Source of the DNA: Aeromicrobium fastidiosum
Lineage (GTDB): Bacteria; Actinomycetota; Actinomycetes; Propionibacteriales; Nocardioidaceae
Direction: 5' to 3'
Assembly (NCBI RefSeq): GCF_017876595.1
Contig: NZ_JAGIOG010000001.1
Coordinates: forward strand, 3,596,001 to 3,660,000
DNA length: 64,000 nucleotides
Below the pieces are notes generated by a model. That model made no database searches. It was not told the DNA's origin and worked only from the letters and a program-made list of their open reading frames with translations. The position numbers and the translations under genes were made by a program. Shown here piece after piece: positions 9,299 through 17,345 of the stretch. The number at the start of each line of letters is the position of its first letter. Position 1 is the first letter of the stretch.

Positions 9299-10135
9299 TC
9301 AGTCGGGGATGTAGTTGAACTCGTCGGGGTTGGGACCCGTGCGCTCGTCCTTGTTGAGCGCCGTGATGAAGCCGACCTCGGAGTCGGACAGCTCGAAGTC
9401 GAAGATCTCGAAGTTCTCCTCGATGCGGCCGCGCGTCACCGACTTCGGGAACACGATGTCGCCGCGCTGCACGTGCCAGCGCAGCACGACCTGAGCCGGC
9501 GTCTTGCCGTGCTCGGTGGCGATGCCGCCGATGACGGGGTTGTCGAGCACGAGGCCCTGGGCGATGGGCGACCAGGCCTCGGTGGCGATGTTGTGCTCGG
9601 TGTTGACCGCGCGCAGCTCGTCCTGCACCAGGAACGGGTGCACCTCGATCTGGTTGACGGCGGGGACGACGTTCGTCTCCTGCACCAGGCGACGGATGTG
9701 CTTGGGCTGGAAGTTCGAGACGCCGATCGAACGGGCGCGACCCGAGGCGTAGATCTCCTCGAAGGCCTTCCAGGTCTCGACGAAGTCGACGTCGATGCCG
9801 GGCAGCGGCCAGTGGATCAGGAACAGGTCGATCTGGTCGAGGCCGAGCTTCTCGAGCGTCCCGTCGAACGCCTTGAGGGCGTCGTCGTGCGCGTGGAAGC
9901 CGTTGTTGAGCTTGCTCGTCACGAAGATCTCGTCACGCGCGATGCCCGACTCGGCGATGGCCTCGCCGACGCCCTTCTCGTTGCCGTACATCTGCGCGGT
10001 GTCAATGTGGCGGTAGCCGACCTCGAACGCCTGCAGCGTCGCGTCCTTGGTCTCGTCGGGGTCGATCTGGAAGACGCCGAATCCGAGCTGCGGGATCTCG
10101 ACACCGTTGTTGAGGGCGATGGTGGGCACGCTCAT
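9299..10135 (-). CDS. Aldo/keto reductase
   Basis: NADPH-dependent reductase of about 278 residues, 2,5-diketo-gluconate reductase-like class. Catalytic tetrad visible: Asp and Tyr in HIDTAQMYGNE, Lys in VTSKLNN, His in LFLIHWP; the cofactor loop is at the C-terminus (FPKSVTRGRIEEN). The ATG at 10135 is preceded by a strong AGGAGG, which rules out the 64-residue upstream extension of the open frame. Substrate unknown. Confidence 0.93.
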   Translation of the reverse strand: MSVPTIALNNGVEIPQLGFGVFQIDPDETKDATLQAFEVGYRHIDTAQMYGNEKGVGEAIAESGIARDEIFVTSKLNNGFHAHDDALKAFDGTLEKLGLDQIDLFLIHWPLPGIDVDFVETWKAFEEIYASGRARSIGVSNFQPKHIRRLVQETNVVPAVNQIEVHPFLVQDELRAVNTEHNIATEAWSPIAQGLVLDNPVIGGIATEHGKTPAQVVLRWHVQRGDIVFPKSVTRGRIEENFEIFDFELSDSEVGFITALNKDERTGPNPDEFNYIPD

Positions 10136-10552
10136 GAAGCCTCCTGGCTTGACGATCAGTGGGGTGGCCTCACCTCTGCACGAGGGGCCTCTAGTGACAT
10201 TACCCATGGGACGAGCACGGCAAACTCTGATGCGGGGTCGCGCCGCTCGGGATGAGTTTGGGCGATGCACAGACCCGGTGGTCGTCGATCGGTCGCCGTG
10301 GGCCTGCAGGATGAATCCATTGGTCATTCCGCCCAGAATGATGCTTGGCCTCGGCCGCGGTACGGCATGCAGCGAGGGCGACGGCGTTCAGGCCGAAAGC
10401 CCCTGCTGGTGCGATCGGTCCGTCGCACTCGCAGGGAGATCTTCGTAGGCAAGAATGATGTAACTAAACACTTCTGACCCTGCCTCGACAACGGCACAGA
10501 GGTACCTCGTTGTGGCGTGCGCGGCGAGGCGGGACGACAGCCGGGGTGAGAA
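10136..10552. other. Intergenic region, left edge of accessory patch
   Basis: 417 bp without a supported gene. It holds the divergent promoter space between the aldo/keto reductase and the sigma-factor gene. No repeat or clear promoter was recognised. Base use turns less GC-rich here. Confidence 0.5.
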
Positions 10553-11143
10553 GTGGCTTCGAGTACCAGCAGTGGTGACGATCCGGACGACGGTCCGGAC
10601 GACGACGCTCGGTGGGCGAAGGCCCCTGGTCTTCGCGCCGCGTATCTGGAAAACCGGGACATGTTGCACCGGATAGCAGCGACCACGCTCCGTAGTGCTG
10701 GGCTTGAGAGCCAGGCGCAAGATGTGGTGCAGAGCTCGGTTTTTGCGTTGTGGCGCACACCGCCGAACGGGGTGAAGAGCTGGGCGGCTCTGTTGGTCAC
10801 GACGGTGAAGCGTCGTGCGATCGACGTCATCAAGTCGGCCGAGGTGAAGCACACCGGGTTTGACCTCGACGACGTGGTCGGTCGCTTCGAGGCGGCGTCG
10901 CAAGTCGATGTCGAGAGTGAGTTCGTCGCTGCGACCGAACGGTCCGAAATCATCACGGAAGTGCGGGACGCGGTTGGCGATCTTCCCGCCGACCACCGTG
11001 AAGTTCTGAACCGGATGTTCTACCTGGAACAGACTCAGGCCCAGATTGCTGACGCGCTCGGCCTGACGCCGGGCCGAATCAGCCAAATCAAAAAGGCTGC
11101 CTTTGCCCAACTAGCAGCCAAACTTGAACACAGAAGGGGGTGA
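10553..11143 (+). CDS. Sigma-70 family RNA polymerase sigma factor (ECF-like)
   Basis: 196 residues. An acidic N-terminus (DDPDDGPDDD) is followed by a sigma-2-like part with AQDVVQSSVFALW and LLVTTVKRRAIDVIKS, then a sigma-4 helix-turn-helix (QTQAQIADALGLTPGRISQIKKAA). No sigma-3 region, so ECF-like in build. GTG start with GGTGAGAA just upstream. It heads a three-gene operon with a helical protein (start 5 bp beyond the stop) and an ImmA/IrrE-type protease, suggesting that its activity is set by regulated proteolysis; that is inference. Confidence 0.85.
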   Translation: MASSTSSGDDPDDGPDDDARWAKAPGLRAAYLENRDMLHRIAATTLRSAGLESQAQDVVQSSVFALWRTPPNGVKSWAALLVTTVKRRAIDVIKSAEVKHTGFDLDDVVGRFEAASQVDVESEFVAATERSEIITEVRDAVGDLPADHREVLNRMFYLEQTQAQIADALGLTPGRISQIKKAAFAQLAAKLEHRRG

Positions 11144-11147
11144 ATCC

Positions 11148-11828
11148 ATGACCCAAAACAACGAGTACGAACCTCTCGAGCGGCTCCTTCAGTTGCCGCC
11201 AGGAGAGGAGCGCGAACGAGCGCTCAACGCATTGCCGGAGATTGACCGAGCAGATGCGGTGAGGGCGCTCGCCGTAGCGGACCTGTTGTGGGAAGACGCC
11301 CACGGTGCCCCGGCACTTCGTGATGACCCGATTGCTGCGGCACTAGGCCTGGTTCCCGACGCCGGTTACCAAATGGACTCAACGGCACTCAAGCGCGCGC
11401 GAGCGAAGGCAGGTCAAAAGCCGACAACGCTCGCTGCAGCCTTGGTTCGCGAAGGTTGGAACGTCACCGCAGGCGATGTCTTTGGGTGGGAAACACGGAC
11501 CGCGGCGAATGTGCCGCCAGCACTCGTCAGGGCAGTTGCCGAGATTCTGCGTACTGACCCTGACCTACTTGCCGGGGCGTCGCACGGGCGTGACGAAGGC
11601 CGTGGCGTCGGCGACATTGCCGTATCGACCGCCGCCACGGTTGCTAGCTCCTCGGCTTTCCAGGGTTTGGTTGAACGCTTTGCCCGAGCTCAAGGGATGA
11701 CGGTCAGGATGGCTGCGTCTGCGCTTGAGTCCCGGATGCTCGTCACAGTTCACCGTGGTGACCAGCCGAATGCCGAGCAGATGCTTGCCTCGGTTGAGGC
11801 GCTGGTCGAAGCTCTCGAGTCCGATTGA
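11148..11828 (+). CDS. Helical protein between sigma factor and ImmA-type protease (candidate anti-sigma or protease target)
   Basis: 226 residues, soluble, mostly alpha-helical. Ala/Glu-rich N-terminal part (about 1-65), a middle part with an HTH-like segment (LKRARAKAGQKPTTLAAAL, about 78-97, then WNVTAGDVFGWETRT) and a C-terminal helical part. ATG preceded by AGGGGG. There are no membrane segments. By analogy with ImmA/ImmR and IrrE/DdrO, where the protease cuts a DNA-binding repressor, this could be the cleaved partner or an anti-sigma factor; neither is shown by sequence. Confidence 0.75.
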   Translation: MTQNNEYEPLERLLQLPPGEERERALNALPEIDRADAVRALAVADLLWEDAHGAPALRDDPIAAALGLVPDAGYQMDSTALKRARAKAGQKPTTLAAALVREGWNVTAGDVFGWETRTAANVPPALVRAVAEILRTDPDLLAGASHGRDEGRGVGDIAVSTAATVASSSAFQGLVERFARAQGMTVRMAASALESRMLVTVHRGDQPNAEQMLASVEALVEALESD

Positions 11829-11838
11829 GGAGCCGGGC

Positions 11839-12852
11839 GTGACGAACTTGGACACATGCGTCGAGGAGGCCCTCGCAGGCCTGGATGCTTCGATGCGCAC
11901 CGAGTTCGCTTCCGCTCCGCTCCATACTCTGACCCAACGGCTCGGCATCAAGGTCAAGGCTGTGGACCACCTGCAACGACGTGACGACGGCGGCACATGC
12001 GACGGCGTTTCGTTCCTTCAGGATGACGTCATCTTGTACGCGGCGACCGGAAACCGGCGAGAGAACTTCACCCTCGCGCACGAGCTTGGTCACCGGCTCG
12101 TCGTCGACAACGACAACGTCCTTGATTGGCTCGCCGACCAGGACGAAACCGCAGCCGTCCTCGAGACCCTCTGCGACCGGATTGCCGCACGACTGTTGGT
12201 GCCCGGTGACGTCATCGACAACGTCATCGGCTCTGGCCCCCTCCGAGCACACCACGTGACCGACCTCGTAACTGCAACGAATGCAAGTCTCCCCGTCTGT
12301 GTCATCGCGCTCGCCACCCGACTCCCTGGAGTTGGCGCTATCGTCGTCACCGACCGAGTTTCAGAGACGGTCACGTACGCAAGCGTTCAACCACACCCAG
12401 TACAGGGTTGGCCCGTCGTACATCCGTGGCCCAACCAACGTGTTCCGGCCGGCCACCCGCTTCAGAACCTTGGCCCGGACGCAACGACAACCCGGAAGTC
12501 GTTCTGGGCAACACCGTGGGGCACGCGTGCCGACTTCTACCTCGATGCGCGCGCCGATGCCCGCCGCACGATCGCGATCCTCGCCGACACCGACCTCTGG
12601 GACGCCGAGGTGTTCCACCCGGCTACTACGCGTGATTTTGACCAACGTCCTGAACGCGAACTCAACTGCTGTGGACGCACCCAGAACGTCCGCGGCTACC
12701 CCTGCCAGACCTGCGACGGCCCGTACTGCCCCGAATGCGGTCTCTGCCCGTGTCAACGCCGCGCGAAGAATGAGAACCGCTGCGCAGGCCCCTGCGGCCT
12801 CCAATACCTACCGCACCTCCTCGAGGACGGCAAGTGCGACGAATGTCGCTAA
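11839..12852 (+). CDS. ImmA/IrrE-type metallopeptidase with Cys-rich tail
   Basis: 337 residues. The peptidase domain has HELGH at residues 81-85 and a likely third zinc ligand at Glu109 (LETLCDRIAARLLVP), the ImmA/IrrE pattern. The middle domain (about 140-270) is unrecognised. The last 65 residues contain 12 cysteines in CxxC-type pairs (YPCQTC, YCPEC, LCPC, KCDEC), probably two or more zinc ribbons. The GTG start lies just after GAGGAG, which overlaps the previous stop codon. Likely cleaves a regulator in response to a signal, perhaps read by the Cys-rich tail (inference). Confidence 0.85.
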   Translation: MTNLDTCVEEALAGLDASMRTEFASAPLHTLTQRLGIKVKAVDHLQRRDDGGTCDGVSFLQDDVILYAATGNRRENFTLAHELGHRLVVDNDNVLDWLADQDETAAVLETLCDRIAARLLVPGDVIDNVIGSGPLRAHHVTDLVTATNASLPVCVIALATRLPGVGAIVVTDRVSETVTYASVQPHPVQGWPVVHPWPNQRVPAGHPLQNLGPDATTTRKSFWATPWGTRADFYLDARADARRTIAILADTDLWDAEVFHPATTRDFDQRPERELNCCGRTQNVRGYPCQTCDGPYCPECGLCPCQRRAKNENRCAGPCGLQYLPHLLEDGKCDECR

Positions 12853-12934
12853 ACATCGCCAGACCTGCCTCGACTACCTACTGAGAGGGCACCGCGAACC
12901 TCGGCGGTGGCTCTCAGAATGGAGGTGAATCGGG

Positions 12935-13090
12935 ATGGCGAAGAACACGGGACGCGGCCACCGCGTCGGGGCGGTCAAGGGCCGCAGCGAGTTCAAGTCC
13001 GGCACGACGTGGGTCAAGCGCGACACCGCGACGGGTCGAATCATGAACGTCAGCAACAACCAGCACAAGGGCGTCCGCAACGAGAAGTGA
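12935..13090 (+). CDS. Small basic conserved protein
   Basis: 51 residues, strongly basic and Gly-rich: MAKNTGRGHRVGAVKGRS then KRDTATGRIMNVSNNQHKG. Preceded by a strong GGAGGTGA. Similar small proteins occur widely near mobile and defence loci; function unknown. It is closed by a perfect hairpin terminator at 13096-13133. Confidence 0.7.
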   Translation: MAKNTGRGHRVGAVKGRSEFKSGTTWVKRDTATGRIMNVSNNQHKGVRNEK

Positions 13091-13095
13091 CGCTC

Positions 13096-13133
13096 GGGGC
13101 GGCTGGTCACATCACGCAGTGACCAGCCGCCCC
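13096..13133 (+). terminator. Hairpin terminator
   Basis: Perfect 15-bp stem (13096-13110 with 13119-13133) and an 8-nt loop, five bases after the stop of the small basic gene. No T tract follows. Confidence 0.65.
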
Positions 13134-13167
13134 ACCCACAACAGCAATGCATAAGGAAGGAGGAAAG

Positions 13168-13377
13168 ATGGACATGGAAACGGTCATCTCAACCAACGTC
13201 GCCGCGGTCGGGTACGACCCCGCAACCCGCACGATGCGCGTCGCGTTCCAGAGCGGCGGCCTGTACGACTACTACAACGTCGAACCGGCTCTGTTCGAGC
13301 AGATGCTCTTGCCGTACCCGTGGCGACGCATCGGGTTCCGCGTCAAGCGCCACAAGCACAAGCGCCTCGCCGCCTGA
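13168..13377 (+). CDS. KTSC-domain protein
   Basis: 69 residues with the KTSC-domain pattern: AAVGYDPATRTMRVAFQSGG, then LYDYYNVEPALFEQML, ending in a basic stretch (RVKRHKHKRLAA). KTSC domains are short beta-rich modules seen in many phage and mobile-element proteins; their role is not established. The ATG at 13168 follows AAGGAGGAAAG, a near-ideal ribosome site. Confidence 0.75.
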   Translation: MDMETVISTNVAAVGYDPATRTMRVAFQSGGLYDYYNVEPALFEQMLLPYPWRRIGFRVKRHKHKRLAA

Positions 13378-13394
13378 GGCGCCGGGCGCGGAAA

Positions 13395-13446
13395 CGCAAG
13401 CACCGACAGGTCTCGTGACCGCTCACGAGATGTGTCGGTGCTTGCG
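13395..13446. terminator. Two-part palindromic hairpin
   Basis: Outer arms CGCAAGCACCGACA (13395-13408) with TGTCGGTGCTTGCG (13433-13446) and inner arms TCTCGTGA/TCACGAGA around a 4-nt loop, with 2-nt bulges between. Lies after the KTSC gene. Probably a terminator or a member of a dispersed palindrome family. Confidence 0.55.
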
Positions 13447-13552
13447 GGCACCCTGAAGCCAGGAACCTCACCACCTCGCTTTGCGACCACCGGTCGCCGA
13501 GCGCCAGAAGGCGTTCGAACCCAGATGGGTTGATCAAAAGGAGAAGAACAGT

Positions 13553-13783
13553 ATGGCGAAGAACAAGGGCGTGCACATCACGCGACGAGACGACGGCCGC
13601 TGGAACGTGATCCGGGACAACGCCGAACGGGCGTCCTCGGTCCACGACACCCAGGCCGACGCCACCACGGCCGGCCGCGAGACCGCTCGCCGGGAGAGCA
13701 CTGAGCTGTACGTCCACGGCCGTGACGGGCAGATCCGCGACCGCGACTCGTACGGCAACGACCCCTACCCGCCGAGGGGCTGA
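13553..13783 (+). CDS. DUF2188 domain protein
   Basis: 76 residues: HITRRDDGRWNVIRDNAERA, followed by ATTAGRETARRESTELYVHGRDGQIRDRD. This is the DUF2188 pattern (N-terminal strands reading a W, Ala-rich helix, then LxVHGRDGxI). Function unknown. ATG after AAAGGAGAAGAACAG; the next small gene begins six bases after its stop, so the two are probably co-transcribed. Confidence 0.8.
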   Translation: MAKNKGVHITRRDDGRWNVIRDNAERASSVHDTQADATTAGRETARRESTELYVHGRDGQIRDRDSYGNDPYPPRG

Positions 13784-13789
13784 GGGCCC

Positions 13790-14002
13790 GTGGCGAACCC
13801 GAGCGCGAGCCAGATCAACGCGCAGATCAGGGCGGCGCAGCGGCGCGCCGAGCAGAAGTTCAAGCAGGAAGTCGACCGTGTCAACCGCGCGAACAAGAAG
13901 GCGGTCGACGACTACAATCGGAAGGTCACGGCCCAGAACAAGCGGGTCGTGGACGACTACAATCGCAAGGTCGGGACTGCCCAGAGTTCGGTTGACATCT
14001 GA
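13790..14002 (+). CDS. Small coiled-coil protein, C-terminus possibly cut by IS
   Basis: 70 residues, charged and helical, with an internal repeat: DYNRKVTAQNKRVVDDYNRK contains two DDYNRKV-type units. Predicted coiled coil throughout. GTG start. Its last codons (VDI, stop at 14000-14002) run into the left end of the IS3-family element at about 13990, so the native C-terminus may have been lost. Confidence 0.6.
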   Translation: MANPSASQINAQIRAAQRRAEQKFKQEVDRVNRANKKAVDDYNRKVTAQNKRVVDDYNRKVGTAQSSVDI

Positions 14003-14040
14003 CTTGTGAGGATTTCGATCCTTGCTGGAAGGATGTTCAC

Positions 14041-14328
14041 GTGCCGAAAGCATTTCCCATCGAGTTCCGCAATGACGTGGTCGCGGTCGCCCGCAAGGGC
14101 GAGGCGTCAATCGCTCAGGTCGCGAAGGACTTCGGTGTCTCCGAGTCGTGTCTTCAACGGTGGCTGAAGCTGGCCGATATCGAGGACGGCAAGCGTCCTG
14201 GTGTCCCTGCCGCTGAGGGCGTCGAGCTGCGGGAGGCGCGCAAGCGGATCCGGCTGCTTGAGCAGGAGAACGAGGTCCTGCGCCGGGCGGCGGCGTATCT
14301 GTCCCAGGCCAATCTGCCGGGAAAATAG
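14041..14328 (+). CDS. IS3-family transposase OrfA
   Basis: 95 residues: helix-turn-helix (FGVSESCLQRWLKLADIEDG) and a leucine-zipper-like C-terminus (ELREARKRIRLLEQENEVLR), the normal OrfA build. It ends at GGGAAAATAG (14319-14328), where a -1 slip would enter the orfB frame, the usual IS3 way of making OrfAB. GTG start. Confidence 0.9.
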   Translation: MPKAFPIEFRNDVVAVARKGEASIAQVAKDFGVSESCLQRWLKLADIEDGKRPGVPAAEGVELREARKRIRLLEQENEVLRRAAAYLSQANLPGK

Positions 14329-14348
14329 TCTTCCCACTCGTTCGCGAG

Positions 14349-15227
14349 ATGGCCGCGACCGGCGCCCCGATCAGGGTGCCGGTCGCGGTGGCGTGTGGGG
14401 TTCTCAAGTTGAGCCGGCAAGGCTATTACCAGTGGCTGGCTGAGCCGTTCTGTCAGCGTGACTGGGACGACGCGCACCTGATCAACGCCGTGTTCGATGC
14501 TCATGCCGAGGACCCGGGGTTCGGGTATCGCTTCATCGCCGACTAGCTCGCAGACCAGGGTTTTACCGCGTCTGAGAACCGTGTGTGGCGGCTGTGCTCG
14601 ATGCAGGGGATCTTCTCGATCCACTCCAAGAAGCGTGGCCTGAACCGCAAAGCCGGGCCGCCCGTTCACGACGACCTGCTCGCAACCGTCGACCACCACG
14701 GCCGCCCGAGGCGCGACTTCACCGCGAGCAGGCCGAACGAGAAGTGGCTCACCGACATCACCGAGCACCACACGGGCGAGGGCAAGCTCTACTTGTGCGC
14801 GATCAAGGACTGCTACTCGGGGCGGATCGTCGGGTACTCGATCGACTCGCGGATGATGGCGTCGCTGGCGGTCTCGGCGCTGCGTAACGCGATCGCTCTG
14901 CGAGACCCGGCCGGCACGATCGTTCACTCTGACCGCGGCAGTCAATTTCGTTCCGAGAAGTTCGTCCGTGTCCTCAAGTCTCACGGCCTGGTCGGGTCGA
15001 TGGGCCGGGTCGGAGCGTGCGGGGACAACGCCGCGATGGAGAGCTTTTTCTCGCTGCTGCAGAAGAACGTGCTGAACACTCAGCGGTGGCAGACCCGCGA
15101 GGAGCTGCGTCTGGCGATGGTGACCTGGATCGAGACGAAGTACCACCGAAAGCGTCGCCAGCGAGGCCTCGGGAAGCTCACGCCGATCGAGTTTGAGACC
15201 ACTCATATGGCCGCTGACGCGGCCTGA
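14349..15227 (+). pseudogene. IS3-family transposase OrfB, interrupted by an in-frame TAG
   Basis: The DDE integrase-like transposase subunit. The frame reads through GYRFIAD, meets TAG at 14544-14546, and continues in the same frame with LADQGFTASENRVWRLCS. The intact family has Glu at this place (IADELA), so a single GAG-to-TAG change is enough to explain it. The catalytic residues remain: Asp in WLTDITEHH, Asp in VHSDRGSQF, Glu in NAAMESFF. Without stop-codon suppression the protein is truncated before the catalytic core. Confidence 0.85.
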
Positions 15228-15322
15228 AAACTGTCAACCATTGGTGTCAACCAAAGGCTGGGCAGTCCCGGCTGCTATCGCAGCCAAAAGGACGTGTCGG
15301 TGGTGGCGTCTAGGTTGGATGT

Positions 15323-16438
15323 ATGGCCACCAACGCAGCTGTTCCGATCGACGTCTTGACCGACGTCGTGCGTGAGCAGGCACGTGCCGAGGCGCGTTCG
15401 GTGGTGGCGATGCTGGAGTTCCGTGACGCGGAGATGGAGCGGATCGCGCTGGTGGAGTCGCCGATGCGGCGGCTGGTCGAGCGTGGTGCGATCGCCCTGG
15501 CCATTGGTGAGGCGACGGGACTATCCGAGGGGCAGGTGCAGCACCGGCTGTCGTTCTCCGACACCGTCCGCGACCACTCACCCACCACCTGGAACGCCTT
15601 CACCGACGGGCGTATCGACCTGGCCAGGGTGCGGGAGATCGGGCACACGATCAGTCAGCTCAAGCGGGCCGAGTCCGTCCACCGCCTCGACGCCCGGGTT
15701 GTCGAGTACGCCGAGACTCACACCGTCGCTGAGCTGCGGGCCTGGTTGAAGCGGTTCGTCCGACGCGTTGAGGCCGACCTGGCTGTCGAACGTGCCGAGG
15801 ATGAGCGGGCCAAGCGGCACGTGTCGGTCCAGCACGGGGACGACTCGATGGGATGGCTCGGTGCTTACCTGGCCTCGCACGAGCTCGCCGCCATCGCCGA
15901 CCGGCTCCGCAAAGAAGCACGCCGACCCGCCGACCCGGACGATGAGCGGACCGTGGCGCAGCGCGAAGCAGACCTCGTGGTCGCGTGGCTCCTGGGATCA
16001 GACGCCGCCGAAGGTGTCATCGACGCGAACATCGGCGTGACCATCGACGCCGACGTCCTGGCCGGCGCGAATCCCGGGTTCGCGGAATCCACCGACGGCA
16101 CCTGGGGGGTGCCGGCTGCGTGGATCGCAGCGGTGATCGCGTCCGGGTCCACGTTCTGGCACCGCATCATCGTCGACCCGGTCGGCGACGACGTCCTCGC
16201 TCACGAATACGTGGGCCGGTTCGCGCCCGACGTCCTCAACATCGCCCTCAGATTCCTCTACGGAACCTGCCAAGGGCCCGGCTGCATGGTCCCGGCCGAA
16301 CGATGCGACATGGATCATCGAGAACCCTGGCCTGAAGGACCCACCCGGGGTGACAACCTCGGGCCACTGTGTCGAAGACACCACACCTACAAGGGCCACG
16401 GCCTCCTGCACTGGACCACCAGACCCAAAGCCGCCTGA
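15323..16438 (+). CDS. DUF222 / HNH endonuclease-family protein
   Basis: 371 residues: an N-terminal DUF222 domain (13E12-repeat family, about residues 20-280) and a C-terminal HNH motif (CDMDHREPWPEGP then NLGPLCRRHHTYKG, with CQGPGC upstream as part of the zinc site). These proteins are multicopy in Actinobacteria; their biological role is unknown. ATG preceded by TAGGTT with a six-base spacer (leaderless). It lies directly downstream of the IS element. Confidence 0.9.
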   Translation: MATNAAVPIDVLTDVVREQARAEARSVVAMLEFRDAEMERIALVESPMRRLVERGAIALAIGEATGLSEGQVQHRLSFSDTVRDHSPTTWNAFTDGRIDLARVREIGHTISQLKRAESVHRLDARVVEYAETHTVAELRAWLKRFVRRVEADLAVERAEDERAKRHVSVQHGDDSMGWLGAYLASHELAAIADRLRKEARRPADPDDERTVAQREADLVVAWLLGSDAAEGVIDANIGVTIDADVLAGANPGFAESTDGTWGVPAAWIAAVIASGSTFWHRIIVDPVGDDVLAHEYVGRFAPDVLNIALRFLYGTCQGPGCMVPAERCDMDHREPWPEGPTRGDNLGPLCRRHHTYKGHGLLHWTTRPKAA

Positions 16439-16468
16439 CGATGGCCGCGGTCGCGCTACCGTGCCTCC

Positions 16469-16909
16469 ATGCCCATCAAGCTGGAGAACGTCGGGATCGC
16501 CGTGCGCGACCTCGAGGCAACGATCGCCTTCTTCACCGACCTCGGCCTGTCCGTCCTCGGCCGCGACACGGTCGGTGGCGAGTGGACCGACACCGCCGTC
16601 GGTCTCGACGGCAACCACGCGAACATCGCGATGCTGCAGACACCCGACGGCAACGGCGTCATCGAGCTCTTCGAGTACATCCACCCCGTCGCGATCGAGA
16701 CCGAGCCCACCCAGCCGAACCAGATCGGCATGCACCGCGTGGCCTTCTCGGTCGACGACATCGACGAGGCACTGGCGATCGCTGCCCGACACGGCTGCCA
16801 TCCGCTGCGCGGGGTGGCGACCTACCAGGACATCTACAAGCTCACCTACGTGCGCGGCCCCAGCGGCATCATCGTCATGCTGGCCGAGGAGCTCAAGAAG
16901 GGCGAATGA
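16469..16909 (+). CDS. VOC-superfamily (glyoxalase-fold) protein
   Basis: 146 residues in two beta-alpha-beta-beta-beta repeats (IKLENVGIAVRDLEATIAFF and the second at IGMHRVAFSVDDIDEAL). His and Glu residues at likely metal positions are visible (IELFEYIHP, MHRVAF). The substrate is not predictable. The ATG follows TACCGT by six bases (leaderless). Its stop codon abuts the 3' end of the convergent rnpB. Confidence 0.85.
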   Translation: MPIKLENVGIAVRDLEATIAFFTDLGLSVLGRDTVGGEWTDTAVGLDGNHANIAMLQTPDGNGVIELFEYIHPVAIETEPTQPNQIGMHRVAFSVDDIDEALAIAARHGCHPLRGVATYQDIYKLTYVRGPSGIIVMLAEELKKGE

Positions 16910-16911
16910 GC

Positions 16912-17300
16912 CGGCCTGTAAGCCGGATCCTGTCGTGGGCGACCATCCATCTGGGACGCCCATTGCTGGACGCCTCGTGCAACCTACCCGCTGACATCGG
17001 ACGAGCAGCCCGTCAGCGCAAGCCGTGCACCGCCGAAGCGCCACGCGACTCTCTTGGTCTTGCTCCCGGTGGGGTTTACCTAGCCGCCCCGGTCACCCGG
17101 AGCGCTGGTGAGCTCTTACCTCACCGTTTCACCCTTACCCGCACCGCTGCTCCGAGGAGCGGCGGCCGCTGGCGGTCTGATTTCTGTGGCACTGTCCCGC
17201 ACGTCGCCGTGGGTGGCCGTTAGCCACCACCGTTGCTCTGTGGAGTCCGGACTTTCCTCGACACCCCTTGCAGGATGCCGCGGCCGCCCGGCCGACTCAT
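16912..17300 (-). ncRNA. rnpB: RNase P RNA, class A
   Basis: Minus-strand RNA with the universally conserved GAGGAAAGTCCGGACTCC (near 17240-17257) close to the 5' end, the GGTAAGGGTGAAACGGTG region, ACAGAAA, and the terminal stem ending GGCTTACAGGCC. Length about 390 nt is usual. It forms the catalytic part of RNase P, which matures tRNA 5' ends. The 5' and 3' ends are approximate. Confidence 0.93.
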
Positions 17301-17345
17301 TCGCGTCGCCGATCCTACCTCCCACCCGTCCGGTAGGTTCTGCCC

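Larger units (their letters stand above)
13990..15252 (+). mobile_element. IS3-family insertion sequence
   Basis: Contains orfA and a broken orfB. GGTTGACA at 13990-13997 is matched by inverted TGTCAACC at 15232-15239 and again at 15245-15252; I take the outer copy as the right end. A flanking target duplication was not recognised, so the exact ends are uncertain. The in-frame stop in orfB suggests the copy cannot transpose on its own. Confidence 0.75.
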
